64,000 nt of DNA, from the NCBI RefSeq assembly GCF_001673365.1, contig NZ_LZLS01000220.1, positions 29,258 to 93,257 of the forward strand, given 5' to 3'. The DNA comes from Mycobacterium asiaticum (GTDB lineage Bacteria; Actinomycetota; Actinomycetes; Mycobacteriales; Mycobacteriaceae). The translations under genes and the position numbers were made by a program. The notes below the pieces were generated by a model that was not told where the DNA came from, searched no databases, and saw only the letters and a list, made by a program, of their open reading frames with translations. Below, one piece after another: positions 46,022 through 54,120 of this stretch (the first letter of the stretch is position 1; every line of letters starts with the position of its first letter).

Positions 46022-47751
46022 GCGGGTTCGACTATGACGTGCTCGTCATCGGTTCGGGCTTCGGTGGCAGCGTCACCGCATTGCGCCTATCCGAAAAGGG
46101 TTACCGGGTGGGCGTTCTCGAGGCTGGTCGACGGTTCCGCGATCAGGACTTCGCCAAAAACAGTTGGCACGTCCGCGATTACCTGTTCAAACCGTCGGTA
46201 GGTTGCTACGGCATCCAGCGGATCGATGCGCTTTCGGACGCCGTGGTGCTCAGTGGTGCCGGGGTGGGTGGTGGGTCGCTGGTCTATGCGAACACCCTGT
46301 ACCAACCCGGCGACGACTTCTACGCCGACCGGCGCTGGAGCGGCATCACCGACTGGAAAGACGAGCTCGCGCCCTGGTACGACCAGGCCAAGCGGATGCT
46401 CGGCGTCGAGACCTACCCGCGGACGACGCCGTCGGACAAGGTCATGCTGCAGATCGCCACCGACCTCGGCGTCGCCGACTCCTTTCATGCCACGCCCGTC
46501 GGGGTGTGCTTCACCGGCGGCTCGGATGCCCAAGGCGAACGGGCCGCCCCGGGCGCGCCGGTCGGCGACCCGTATTTCGGCGGCGCCGGACCGGACCGCA
46601 ACGCGTGCCGGCATTGCGGCGAGTGCATGACCGGGTGTCGGCACAACGCCAAGAACACTCTGGTCAAGAACTACCTGTACCTGGCCGAAAAGCTCGGCGC
46701 GACAATCCATCCGATGACCACCGTCGTCGACGTCCGGCCTCGCTCCGACGGCGGCTACGACGTCATCACCCGGCGCACCGGTGGCAAGATCCGGCGGGGC
46801 CGTCGCACCTTCACCGCCGAGCACGTGGTGTTCTCGGCCGCCGCCCTCGGTACTCAGCGGTTGCTGCATCGGTTGCGCGACGGCGGCAGTCTGCCGCACG
46901 TTTCGCCCCGACTCGGGGAGCTGTCCCGCACAAATTCCGAGGCGATTCTGGCCGTGCGGGCGCGACGCGACGATGTGGACTCCTCCGAGGGAGTAGCCAT
47001 CACCTCCTCCATTCACCCGGACAGCCACACCCATGTGGAGCCTTGCCGCTACGGCCACGATTCCAATCTGATGGGGCTGATGGGCACTGTGTTGGTCGAC
47101 GGGCTCGAGGGTGGACCTGGAAAGCGGGGTAGATGGCGGACCGGCCTGAAAGAGCTTGTGCGACAACGCCGTGACCTACGTCGGCTGCTCAACCCGAAGC
47201 GTTGGTCGCAGCAGACCATTCCGCTGCTGGTGATGCAGACCCACGACAATTCGCTCACCACCTACACCCGGCCTTGGCTGTTCGGGCGGCGGATGGTGAC
47301 CCGCCAAGGCGTGGGCGATCCGAACCCGACTTGGATTCCGGTCGGCCACGAGGTGGCCCGTCGCGCGGCCGAGCACCTCGATGGCATCGCCGGCGGCGCC
47401 TGGGCCGACCTAGCCGACATCCCGATGACCGGGCACTTCATCGGCGGCTGCGTGATCGGCGAGACCCCGGCCGACGGTGTGGTCGACCCGTATCACCGCA
47501 TGCATGGCCACCCGGGGCTGCACGTCATCGACGGCTCGACCATCACCGCGAACCTGGGCGTGAACCCGTCGCTGACCATCACGGCGCTCGCCGAGCGCGC
47601 CACGTCGCTGTGGCCGAACAAGGGCGAGCCGGACCCGCGCCCGCCGCTGGGTTCTTGCTACGCACGGGTTGCGCCGGTGGCTCCGGTTCGGCCCGCCGTC
47701 CCGGCCAGTGCGCCGGGCGCACTGTGCTCCGACCGGGACTACGCTTCATAA
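46018..47751 (+). CDS. GMC oxidoreductase, ChoD (cholesterol oxidase)-like
   Basis: 577-aa FAD oxidoreductase similar along its whole length to ChoD (Rv3409c). Features are the FAD motif IGSGFGGSVTALRL at 10-23, GAGVGGGSLVYANTLY near 80-95, and a Cys cluster CRHCGECMTGC near 197-207. The C-terminal GMC part (DGSTITANLGVNPSLTITALAE near 503-524) contains the flavin-side Asn/Pro. Substrate probably a sterol-like or bulky alicyclic alcohol, but it is a paralogue and the true substrate is unknown. GTG 46018 is coupled to the BVMO stop. Confidence 0.87.
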   Translation: MSGFDYDVLVIGSGFGGSVTALRLSEKGYRVGVLEAGRRFRDQDFAKNSWHVRDYLFKPSVGCYGIQRIDALSDAVVLSGAGVGGGSLVYANTLYQPGDDFYADRRWSGITDWKDELAPWYDQAKRMLGVETYPRTTPSDKVMLQIATDLGVADSFHATPVGVCFTGGSDAQGERAAPGAPVGDPYFGGAGPDRNACRHCGECMTGCRHNAKNTLVKNYLYLAEKLGATIHPMTTVVDVRPRSDGGYDVITRRTGGKIRRGRRTFTAEHVVFSAAALGTQRLLHRLRDGGSLPHVSPRLGELSRTNSEAILAVRARRDDVDSSEGVAITSSIHPDSHTHVEPCRYGHDSNLMGLMGTVLVDGLEGGPGKRGRWRTGLKELVRQRRDLRRLLNPKRWSQQTIPLLVMQTHDNSLTTYTRPWLFGRRMVTRQGVGDPNPTWIPVGHEVARRAAEHLDGIAGGAWADLADIPMTGHFIGGCVIGETPADGVVDPYHRMHGHPGLHVIDGSTITANLGVNPSLTITALAERATSLWPNKGEPDPRPPLGSCYARVAPVAPVRPAVPASAPGALCSDRDYAS

Positions 47752-47752
47752 C

Positions 47753-48289
47753 GTGCTTGCAGCTTTCGGTTTCGAATCCCTGGGCGTGGTCGTGGGGGAC
47801 ATGTTCTTTGTCGACCCGAACCCGCATACCGGTCAGGAAACCCCGGAACCGGGCGTGCGGCTGGAACTGCGCCTCGTCGACAAGGCCGAGCCCCAGGGTT
47901 CTATCTACGCCGGCATCCCGATCGCATTCGCGCGTCCGGTATGGCGGGTGGACCTTTTCGGATCCACCGAGAGCCCGCCCGGCACGCTGGATCGGGCTCA
48001 CCACCATCCGCGCTTCGACGGTTGGGAGCCCGGGCGGCGGCACTTCGTCCCCGAGTTGTCTGCCGATCCGGTGGGCTGGCTGACCGATCAACTGGCCGAC
48101 CCGCCCGCCGTGCTGGCGCGCGCGGGCGTCGGGCCCGATGAGTTCACCCAAGCCGACGTGGCAGGCCTAGCCGCGGCGGCCCCGGAGATCGTCGCGGCGG
48201 TCAAGCGGATGCTCGACGGCGTGCGCGACGGGCAGCTGGCTCCAGCACCTGCCGAGCCGGTCGCCGCCGCACGCACCGGCTGGCTGTGA
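47753..48289 (+). CDS. Conserved hypothetical protein downstream of the GMC oxidase
   Basis: 178 aa, not recognised. A beta-rich first half (VVVGDMFFVDPN, VRLELRLVD, GIPIAFARPVWRVDLFG) is followed by a His-rich loop (DRAHHHPRF), PGRRHFVPELSADPVGW, and a helical, Ala-rich tail. The conserved VWRVDLFGS and HHHPRF segments look like a ligand or metal site. It starts with GTG 47753, one base after the oxidase stop, and is 4 bp from the BKACE gene, so it belongs to the same operon. Confidence 0.7.
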   Translation: MLAAFGFESLGVVVGDMFFVDPNPHTGQETPEPGVRLELRLVDKAEPQGSIYAGIPIAFARPVWRVDLFGSTESPPGTLDRAHHHPRFDGWEPGRRHFVPELSADPVGWLTDQLADPPAVLARAGVGPDEFTQADVAGLAAAAPEIVAAVKRMLDGVRDGQLAPAPAEPVAAARTGWL

Positions 48290-48293
48290 GTTC

Positions 48294-49172
48294 GTGGGAC
48301 CCGTCATCATCGAATGCGCCGTCAACGGCGTCACCTCGAAGGCGTCCAATCCTCATGTGCCGATTGAGCCTTCGGAGATCACGGCTGATGCGCTTGCCTG
48401 CATAGCGGCGGGCGCGGCGATCATCCACAATCACATCGACCTTCACGGCGTCAGCGTGGAGCGGGCTGCCGAGCGCTACTTGGAAGCTTGGCGGCCGATC
48501 CTCGCAGCCCGGCCCGATGCTTTGCTGTACCCGACGATCCACTTCGGCGAGGGTTTCGCCATTTCCTATGAACACCTCGTCCCGATTGCCGCCGCCGGCC
48601 TGCGCGTCGGGCTCACCGACCCTGGATCGGTGAACCTGGGCGGTGTGGGGGCCGACGGCCTGCCCCTCGGAAATTTCGTCTACAGCAACTCATTTCAAAC
48701 GGTCGGCCGGGCATTCGACATCTGCCGCCAAGCACGTCTTGGCCCCAGTCTGGCCATCTATGAGCCCGGATTCCTGCGGACCGCACTGGCCTGGTGGCGC
48801 GCGGGCCAGCTGCCCCAAGGGGCGATGCTCAAGCTCTACTTCGCCACCGAACACGGCTATTTGGGAGCGCCGTTCGGGCTGCCGCCCACCGACCGCGCGC
48901 TGGATGCCTACCTGGAATTGCTGGACGGATGCGACCTTCCGTGGGCAGTCTCCGTCGTCGGTGGCGACTTGTGCGCCAGTCCGATAGCCGAACTCGCGCT
49001 GCAACGCGGCGGACATTTACACCTGGGGCTGGAGTTCTATCGCGGCGACCGCACTCCGGCCAACGTCGAGTTGGTTACTGAGGCGGTCAGTCTCTGCGAA
49101 CGGCTCGGCCGTGAGGTTGCGACACCTGATCAGGCCGCGGAAATTCTCGGGCTGCCCAAGCGTCGGCCGTGA
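48294..49172 (+). CDS. BKACE-family beta-keto acid cleavage enzyme (DUF849)
   Basis: 292-aa TIM-barrel of the BKACE family. These Zn enzymes condense a beta-keto acid with acetyl-CoA, giving acetoacetate plus a new acyl-CoA (Kce being the founding example). The metal-binding IHNHIDLHG is near 43-51, and a late HLHLGLEF near 240-247 fits the barrel end. The N-terminus IIECAVNG carries the usual early strand. The specific keto acid is not predictable. GTG 48294; it overlaps the next gene by 4 bp. Confidence 0.85.
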   Translation: MGPVIIECAVNGVTSKASNPHVPIEPSEITADALACIAAGAAIIHNHIDLHGVSVERAAERYLEAWRPILAARPDALLYPTIHFGEGFAISYEHLVPIAAAGLRVGLTDPGSVNLGGVGADGLPLGNFVYSNSFQTVGRAFDICRQARLGPSLAIYEPGFLRTALAWWRAGQLPQGAMLKLYFATEHGYLGAPFGLPPTDRALDAYLELLDGCDLPWAVSVVGGDLCASPIAELALQRGGHLHLGLEFYRGDRTPANVELVTEAVSLCERLGREVATPDQAAEILGLPKRRP

Positions 49173-49759
49173 GCATCGATCCCGAAGGACTTTGGGTCGA
49201 GCGGGACGGATCTTGCTGGCTGGTCGGGACCGCTGGTGAAGTCGAATGGATCACCGCGGCAACGTCGGTCGGCTTGAAGATCTCTTCGGCGATCCCCCCA
49301 GTGTTCGACAGTTACGCCACAGTGGTGGCCGCCGACACCGGCAACCCTGAGGAACAACGGCGGCACGACCAAGCGCTGATCGCCCTAGTGCACCAGCACT
49401 CGCCCGATCAGCGGTGGTGGCTGGGCTATCTTGACACCGGTAGCGCTGACATCGTGTTTCCCGACGCCCCGAAAGTCACGCTGTACGCGGACTGGTCTTA
49501 TGTGTTGGTGCAAGCCGGGGCCGAGCAGGCCGCCCACTGGCGCCGGGCTGAGCCCTTCGGGACAAGCCGTCTGCCGGACCTGATCTTTCCCGCGGATCGA
49601 TCCTGGTTGGTCTCCACGCTGTGGGACGACGACTGGACCTGCCTGGGCGGACCGAATGAGCTGGTCGACGCCTTTCTGCGCCACCCCGATCTCCAAGGGC
49701 GCGCGCGGCGAGTCACCCTCGACCAGGATGCAACCCCGCCGGGGCACCAGGCGTTCTAA
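49169..49759 (+). CDS. Hypothetical protein
   Basis: 196-aa acidic cytoplasmic protein, Trp-rich (WWLGYLDTG, WSYVLVQAG, DDDWTCLGGP), without a recognised catalytic motif. It resembles general SMI1/KNR4-like or DUF-type globular proteins only in composition, so no family is claimed. GTG 49169 overlaps the BKACE stop. It is the last gene of the plus-strand run, convergent with the DUF302 gene 22 bp away. Confidence 0.65.
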   Translation: MSIDPEGLWVERDGSCWLVGTAGEVEWITAATSVGLKISSAIPPVFDSYATVVAADTGNPEEQRRHDQALIALVHQHSPDQRWWLGYLDTGSADIVFPDAPKVTLYADWSYVLVQAGAEQAAHWRRAEPFGTSRLPDLIFPADRSWLVSTLWDDDWTCLGGPNELVDAFLRHPDLQGRARRVTLDQDATPPGHQAF

Positions 49760-49781
49760 GTCGCATCGACAGAACAAGGCC

Positions 49782-50279
49782 TTATGCCGCGGCGGTGACC
49801 TTAGCCGCCAGCGCCGCCAACTTGGCGTCGAGTTCTCTTGCGGCACTGAGTAACTCGGGATTAGGCTCGACGACCATCAGTGACGACGGCTTGACGTAAG
49901 TCAGGCTGCTACCGTTCGGTTCGTCGAGGATCAGCAACTCGACCGGGGCGAACAAGCCGGCGGTGACGTCGTGACGCAACATGGTGATAGCGATCAACGG
50001 GTTGCCCAGGATTACCCGCAACGCCTTGCGTTTTATGCCGGCTTTGCCGATCCAGGCACCGTGGTCGAACAGGCCGAACAACATGAATCCGCTTGTTCCG
50101 ACGTGTGTTTCGACCTTCTCTTGATATGCGTCCCAGCTTTCGAACCGCTGGGCGACTTCGTCGATCGGGACTGGTCGCTCGCCGATGTCGGCGAGCAACG
50201 CCGCAACGAGGCCGTCGTAACTCTTGGTGCTCTCGTAGCGCAACCGCACTCCGTCGAAAGGGATTTCAGCTGCGGACAT
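49782..50279 (-). CDS. DUF302 family protein
   Basis: 165 aa from ATG 50279 (MSAAEIPFDGVRLRYES). It has the DUF302-like alpha/beta core: FMLFGLFDHGAWIGKAG, ALRVILGNPLIAITMLRHDVTAGLFAPVELLILDE, which in the family binds small hydrophobic or metal ligands in the cytosol or envelope. No signal peptide. The start overlaps the nitrilase stop by 14 bp, giving a thiolase-nitrilase-DUF302 minus-strand operon. A start at 50312 would add 11 residues. Confidence 0.82.
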   Translation of the reverse strand: MSAAEIPFDGVRLRYESTKSYDGLVAALLADIGERPVPIDEVAQRFESWDAYQEKVETHVGTSGFMLFGLFDHGAWIGKAGIKRKALRVILGNPLIAITMLRHDVTAGLFAPVELLILDEPNGSSLTYVKPSSLMVVEPNPELLSAARELDAKLAALAAKVTAAA

Positions 50280-51228
50280 GGTCGGCCTCCTCGGTTGATT
50301 CCACGTGCTCATGCACTGATGTGCGTGGGGTGCGATCCACGGTCAGATGGAGCAGGTCCGGCCGGCTGTAGTGCCCGGCGGCATCCATCAGTACCTTGCG
50401 AGTGTTGATCAATGCGAGATCGAGGTCAGCGATAACCTCGCCCTCGCCGGACCGCAGCGGTTCACCGAGGTATTCACCCTGCGGTGAGATGATCGCCGTG
50501 AAACTTCCGCCCGAGATCGGTGCAATCGTTGCTCCGGTGTCGGCAATGATTCGGGCCTGCTGGTCCGCGTCTAGCCAACCGGTGGCGTTGACCACGAAGG
50601 CCCCCGACTCCAGCGCGTGGTTGCGAACGCTGGTTTCGGTCTGCTGGGCAAACAGATCACCACCGAACGAGCCGGGAAACATGCTGGAGTGGATCTGCTC
50701 ACCATCGTCGATCAATGCGTAGCGCGCCAGCGGATTGAAGTGCTCGAAGCAGGCCAACTGCCCGATCCGACCGACCGCACTGTCTACTGCCCGCAGACCG
50801 CTGCCGTCGCCCTGGCCCCACACCATCCGCTCGTGGTATGTCGGTGAGATCTTGCGCCGGCGTTGGATCAGCCTGCCGTCGGCATCGAACAACAGTTGCG
50901 TGTTGTACAGCGAGCCGCCGTCGCGTTCGGTGACACCAATGGAAACCACCATATTGGCCGCGCGCGCCGCAGCCCCGATCGCGTCGACCTCAAGCGAGGG
51001 TATCGTCACCGCCTGATCCATCAATCTCAAGTGTTCCGAACGCATTTCGTACGGCCGCATGACGAACGAGAAATACGGGTAGTAGGGGATCACCGTCTCG
51101 GGGAAGGTCGCGAACTGGACATCCCGCAGGGCCAACTCATCGACTTTTGCGACCACCCGTTCGACGGTGCCCTCGCGGCTGTAGAGCACCGGACTGAGTT
51201 GCACGGCGGCGGCTCGAATAGTGGTCAT
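50266..51228 (-). CDS. Nitrilase
   Basis: 320-aa carbon-nitrogen hydrolase of the true nitrilase branch, converting a nitrile to the acid and ammonia. The catalytic triad is visible: Glu44 (FPETVIPYYPY), Lys126 (RRRKISPTYHER) and Cys160 (GQLACFEHFNPL). The extended YYPYFSF segment after Glu44 and the HERMVWGQGDG region are typical of spiral-forming nitrilases. No radical-SAM or acetyltransferase partner of the Nit1C cluster is present. Substrate unknown. Confidence 0.9.
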   Translation of the reverse strand: MTTIRAAAVQLSPVLYSREGTVERVVAKVDELALRDVQFATFPETVIPYYPYFSFVMRPYEMRSEHLRLMDQAVTIPSLEVDAIGAAARAANMVVSIGVTERDGGSLYNTQLLFDADGRLIQRRRKISPTYHERMVWGQGDGSGLRAVDSAVGRIGQLACFEHFNPLARYALIDDGEQIHSSMFPGSFGGDLFAQQTETSVRNHALESGAFVVNATGWLDADQQARIIADTGATIAPISGGSFTAIISPQGEYLGEPLRSGEGEVIADLDLALINTRKVLMDAAGHYSRPDLLHLTVDRTPRTSVHEHVESTEEADHVRS

Positions 51229-51273
51229 TGGATTGCCCTTCTCTTCGGGCTCTTATGAAGAGCGCGATTCCCG

Positions 51274-52449
51274 CTAGCCGAGTCGTTCGATGATGGTGGC
51301 GTTGGCCATGCCACCGCCCTCGCACATGGTCTGCAGTCCGTACCGTCGGTCGCGCTGCTCGAGCGCGTTGACCAGTGTCGTCATGATGCGGGCACCACTG
51401 GCGCCCAACGGATGTCCGATCGCAATGGCCCCGCCGTTGACGTTCGTGTTGGCCAGATCGGCTCCCGTGTCATGAGCCCATGCCAACACCACCGGTGCGA
51501 ATGCCTCGTTGACCTCAAACAGGTCGATATCCGACAGTTTGAGCCCGGCGCGGCGCAGCACCTTCTTGGTCGCGGGGATGACGCCGGTCAGCATGTAGAG
51601 CGGGTCCGAACCCACCACCGTTGAGGTGTGGATGCGGGCCAGTGGGCGCAGGCCGAGCTTCTTGGCCACTTCGCTGCTGGTGATCATCACCGCGGCACTG
51701 CCGTCGGACAGCGGAGACGAATTGCCCGGTGTGATGTGCCAATTGATCTGCGGGAATCTTGCCGCCATGGCCTCGCTGTAGAACGCCGGCTTGAGCGCGG
51801 CCAGCGTGTCGACCGTGGTTCCGGGACGGATGATCTCGTCGGTGGATAGCCCCGCGATCGGTATGAGCTCGTTCTCAAAGCGTCCGTCCTTGGTTGCGGC
51901 GGCGGCCTTTTCGTGGCTGGCTGCAGAGAACTCGTCCAGTTGGGCGCGCGAGAACCCCCACTTCGCGGCGATGAGTTCGGCGCTGATGCCCTGCGGCACC
52001 AGGCCTTCTGGGTAGCGCGCGGTCATGTCCGCGCCGAACGGGTTGCTGCCCGGCAGTACCGAGGTGCCCATCGGGACGCGACTCATCGATTCCACGCCAC
52101 CGGCAACCACGATGTCGTAGGCACCGGCGATCACGCCCTGAGCGGCGAAGCTGATGGCCTGCTGGCTGCTGCCGCACTGCCGGTCGACCGTGGTGCCGGG
52201 CACCGACTCCGGAAAACCGGCTCCCAGCAACGCATTACGGGCGATGTTTACAGCCTGGTCGCCGACCTGGGTGACTGCGCCGGCGATGACGTCGTCGATC
52301 TGCAGCGGGTCTACACCGGTGCGTGCCACCACCTCGCGCAGGCTGTGGGCCAACAGGTCGGCGGGCAGCACGTCGTGCAGCGCGCCGTTGGCCTTGCCTT
52401 TGCCGACGGGCGTGCGGACAGCGCCGACGATAACGGCGTCACGGGACAT
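51274..52449 (-). CDS. Acetyl-CoA C-acyltransferase (thiolase)
   Basis: 391-aa thiolase that cleaves or forms beta-ketoacyl-CoA. Acyl-accepting Cys92 (VDRQCGSSQQA), base His346 (AIGHPLGASG) and Cys376 in CEGGG are all present. ATG 52449 is chosen because it is preceded by GAGGAGGAGC; an ORF start at 52476 lacks this. It leads the minus-strand operon with nitrilase and DUF302 and is divergent from the HxlR regulator. It may process the acyl-CoA made downstream of the BKACE step. Confidence 0.92.
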   Translation of the reverse strand: MSRDAVIVGAVRTPVGKGKANGALHDVLPADLLAHSLREVVARTGVDPLQIDDVIAGAVTQVGDQAVNIARNALLGAGFPESVPGTTVDRQCGSSQQAISFAAQGVIAGAYDIVVAGGVESMSRVPMGTSVLPGSNPFGADMTARYPEGLVPQGISAELIAAKWGFSRAQLDEFSAASHEKAAAATKDGRFENELIPIAGLSTDEIIRPGTTVDTLAALKPAFYSEAMAARFPQINWHITPGNSSPLSDGSAAVMITSSEVAKKLGLRPLARIHTSTVVGSDPLYMLTGVIPATKKVLRRAGLKLSDIDLFEVNEAFAPVVLAWAHDTGADLANTNVNGGAIAIGHPLGASGARIMTTLVNALEQRDRRYGLQTMCEGGGMANATIIERLG

Positions 52450-52495
52450 GGCTCCTCCTCGAGGCTGGGTATTCATCTCTGTACTCAGCTATAAC

Positions 52496-52503
52496 ACCTA
52501 GGT
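52496..52503 (+). promoter_or_regulatory. Palindrome between thiolase and HxlR genes
   Basis: The 89-bp divergent spacer contains the perfect palindrome ACCTAGGT inside an AT-rich stretch (TATAACACCTAGGTATAGTG), the only AT-rich part of the spacer. It lies 35 bp before the HxlR start and 46 bp before the thiolase start. It is a reasonable site for the HxlR protein and overlaps the probable -10 elements. Confidence 0.45.
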
Positions 52504-52538
52504 ATAGTGAAAGCAACCCAGATCGAGGAGTGATTTGC

Positions 52539-53009
52539 GTGACAATGTTGCAGGGCGCCTTGGCCGATCGAGATTCCTGGTCGGCGGTCGGTGAGTGTGC
52601 GATCGAGAAGACCATGACCGTCGTCGGCACCAAGTCCGCGATGCTGATCATGCGGGAGGCGTACTACGGCACCACCCGATTCGACGACTTCGCCCGACGG
52701 GTGGGTATCACCAAGGCCGCGACCTCGGCCAGGTTGGCCGAACTGGTCGACCTGGGCCTACTGGCGCGGCGGCCCTACCGGGAACCGGGTCAGCGCAGTC
52801 GCGACGAGTACGTGCTCACCGAAGCCGGTGTCGACTTCATGCCGGTGGTGTGGTCGATGTTTCAGTGGGGTCAGCGTCACCTGCCGGGACGGCATCGGCT
52901 GCGGCTGACGCACTTGGGCTGCGGTGCGGACGCCGAGGTTGAAATGCGCTGCGGGGAAGGGCATCTGGTGACCCCCGATGAGCTCGGCATGCGACTGGTT
53001 CGGTCCTGA
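52539..53009 (+). CDS. HxlR-family transcriptional regulator
   Basis: 156-aa winged-helix protein of the HxlR/MarR-like group. The recognition region reads FDDFARRVGITKAATSARLAELVDLGLL (about 46-73), followed by the wing RDEYVLTEAG. HxlR members respond to aldehydes or redox stress through an early cysteine; here Cys21 (VGECAIEK) is in that position. GTG 52539 is 8 bp after GAGGAG; GTG 52530 is too close. Divergent from the thiolase operon, which it probably controls. Confidence 0.83.
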   Translation: MTMLQGALADRDSWSAVGECAIEKTMTVVGTKSAMLIMREAYYGTTRFDDFARRVGITKAATSARLAELVDLGLLARRPYREPGQRSRDEYVLTEAGVDFMPVVWSMFQWGQRHLPGRHRLRLTHLGCGADAEVEMRCGEGHLVTPDELGMRLVRS

Positions 53010-53108
53010 ACGCTAGTCGGCCCCGGTACCGACCGTGCGGAGAGTGCCACCCGCAGCGGCGTGTCGCCGCGCATCTCTGCACGCTCGCGCAGAAGCGGGC
53101 GAAGAAAG

Positions 53109-53127
53109 CGGGCCTCAAACAGGCCCG
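53109..53127. terminator. Bidirectional hairpin between hxlR and rsgA
   Basis: Perfect 7-bp arms CGGGCCT/AGGCCCG enclose a 5-nt loop, placed between two convergent genes (stops at 53009 and 53140). There is no U-run on either side. A candidate terminator for both. Confidence 0.5.
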
Positions 53128-53139
53128 AACAGACCCCGG

Positions 53140-54120
53140 TCACGCCTCCCGAAGCGTGGCCAACAGCCGCCGCGCCGCGACGACGCGGCGCACCGCGCTA
53201 CCGGTCAGCTCGTCCAGAGCGCATTCCGGATCCGCCGGCGGGCCCATATGCCCGCATCCGCGCGGGCACTCCTCGACGGTCTCGGCCAAATCCGAGAACG
53301 CCAGGAGCACGTCGTCGGGCTGAATGTGGGCCAACCCGAACGAGCGGATGCCCGGGGTGTCAATCACCCAACCACCGTTGTCCAGCGGCAGCGCCACCGA
53401 CTGTGTCGAGGTGTGCCGCCCGCGACCGATGTCGGTGACCTCACCGACGGCCCGATCCGCTTCGGGCACAAGGCGATTCACCAATGTCGACTTGCCCACC
53501 CCGGAATGCCCCAGCAGCACGGTGATCCGGTCGTCGAGTAGGTCGGCCACCGCCAGCAGGGGATCGTCGACGCCGGCGGCCACCACCTGAAGGTCCAGGT
53601 CGACAAACTGCTCGGCGAACGGTTCGGGCGGGGCGAGGTCGGTCTTGGTCAGGCACAGAATCGGCCGCAGCCCGCCGGCGTAGGCGGCGATCAGCGCGCG
53701 GTCGACCAGCCCGGTGCGCGGCGGGGGATCGGCAAGGGCCACCACCATCAGCAGTTGATCGGCGTTGGCTACCACTACCCGTTCGGTGGGATCGGTGTCA
53801 TCGGCGGTGCGGCGCAACACTGTTCGCCGCGGGCCGCGCCGCACGATGCGGGCCAGGGTGTCGGTGCGGCCGGACAGGTCGCCGACGATATCCACGTCGT
53901 CGCCGACGACGATCGGGGTGCGTCCGAGTTCGCGGGCGCGCATCGCAGTGACCCGCCGGTCGGGGAGCCCGCCCAGCACACAGCCCCAGCGACCACGGTC
54001 GACGCTGACCACCATGGCGGCCTCGGCGTCGGCGTGCTGCGGACGAGTCTTGGTCCGGGGCCGCGATCCCTTACCGGATCGGACCTTGACGTCGGACTCG
54101 TCGTAGTCGCCAGGCCTCAA
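53140..54120 (-). CDS. rsgA: Ribosome small-subunit GTPase RsgA
   Basis: Circularly permuted GTPase that helps mature the 30S subunit. The 326-aa protein has an OB-fold N-terminus, G4 LTKTD, then G1 GHSGVGKST, G3 DTPGIRSF and a zinc-binding C-terminal Cys/His segment (CPRGCGHMGP ... DPEC). TTG 54120 is chosen: it lies in the aroA stop region (4-bp overlap) and gives LRPGDYDESDV, aligned to the orthologue Rv3228. Further upstream frame is inside aroA. Operon aroA-rsgA. Confidence 0.93.
   Translation of the reverse strand: MRPGDYDESDVKVRSGKGSRPRTKTRPQHADAEAAMVVSVDRGRWGCVLGGLPDRRVTAMRARELGRTPIVVGDDVDIVGDLSGRTDTLARIVRRGPRRTVLRRTADDTDPTERVVVANADQLLMVVALADPPPRTGLVDRALIAAYAGGLRPILCLTKTDLAPPEPFAEQFVDLDLQVVAAGVDDPLLAVADLLDDRITVLLGHSGVGKSTLVNRLVPEADRAVGEVTDIGRGRHTSTQSVALPLDNGGWVIDTPGIRSFGLAHIQPDDVLLAFSDLAETVEECPRGCGHMGPPADPECALDELTGSAVRRVVAARRLLATLREA

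Noticed and set aside
49782..52449. Nit1C-type nitrilase cluster
   Set aside because: The nitrilase is present, but the radical-SAM, acetyltransferase and AIR-synthase-like partners that define Nit1C are absent.
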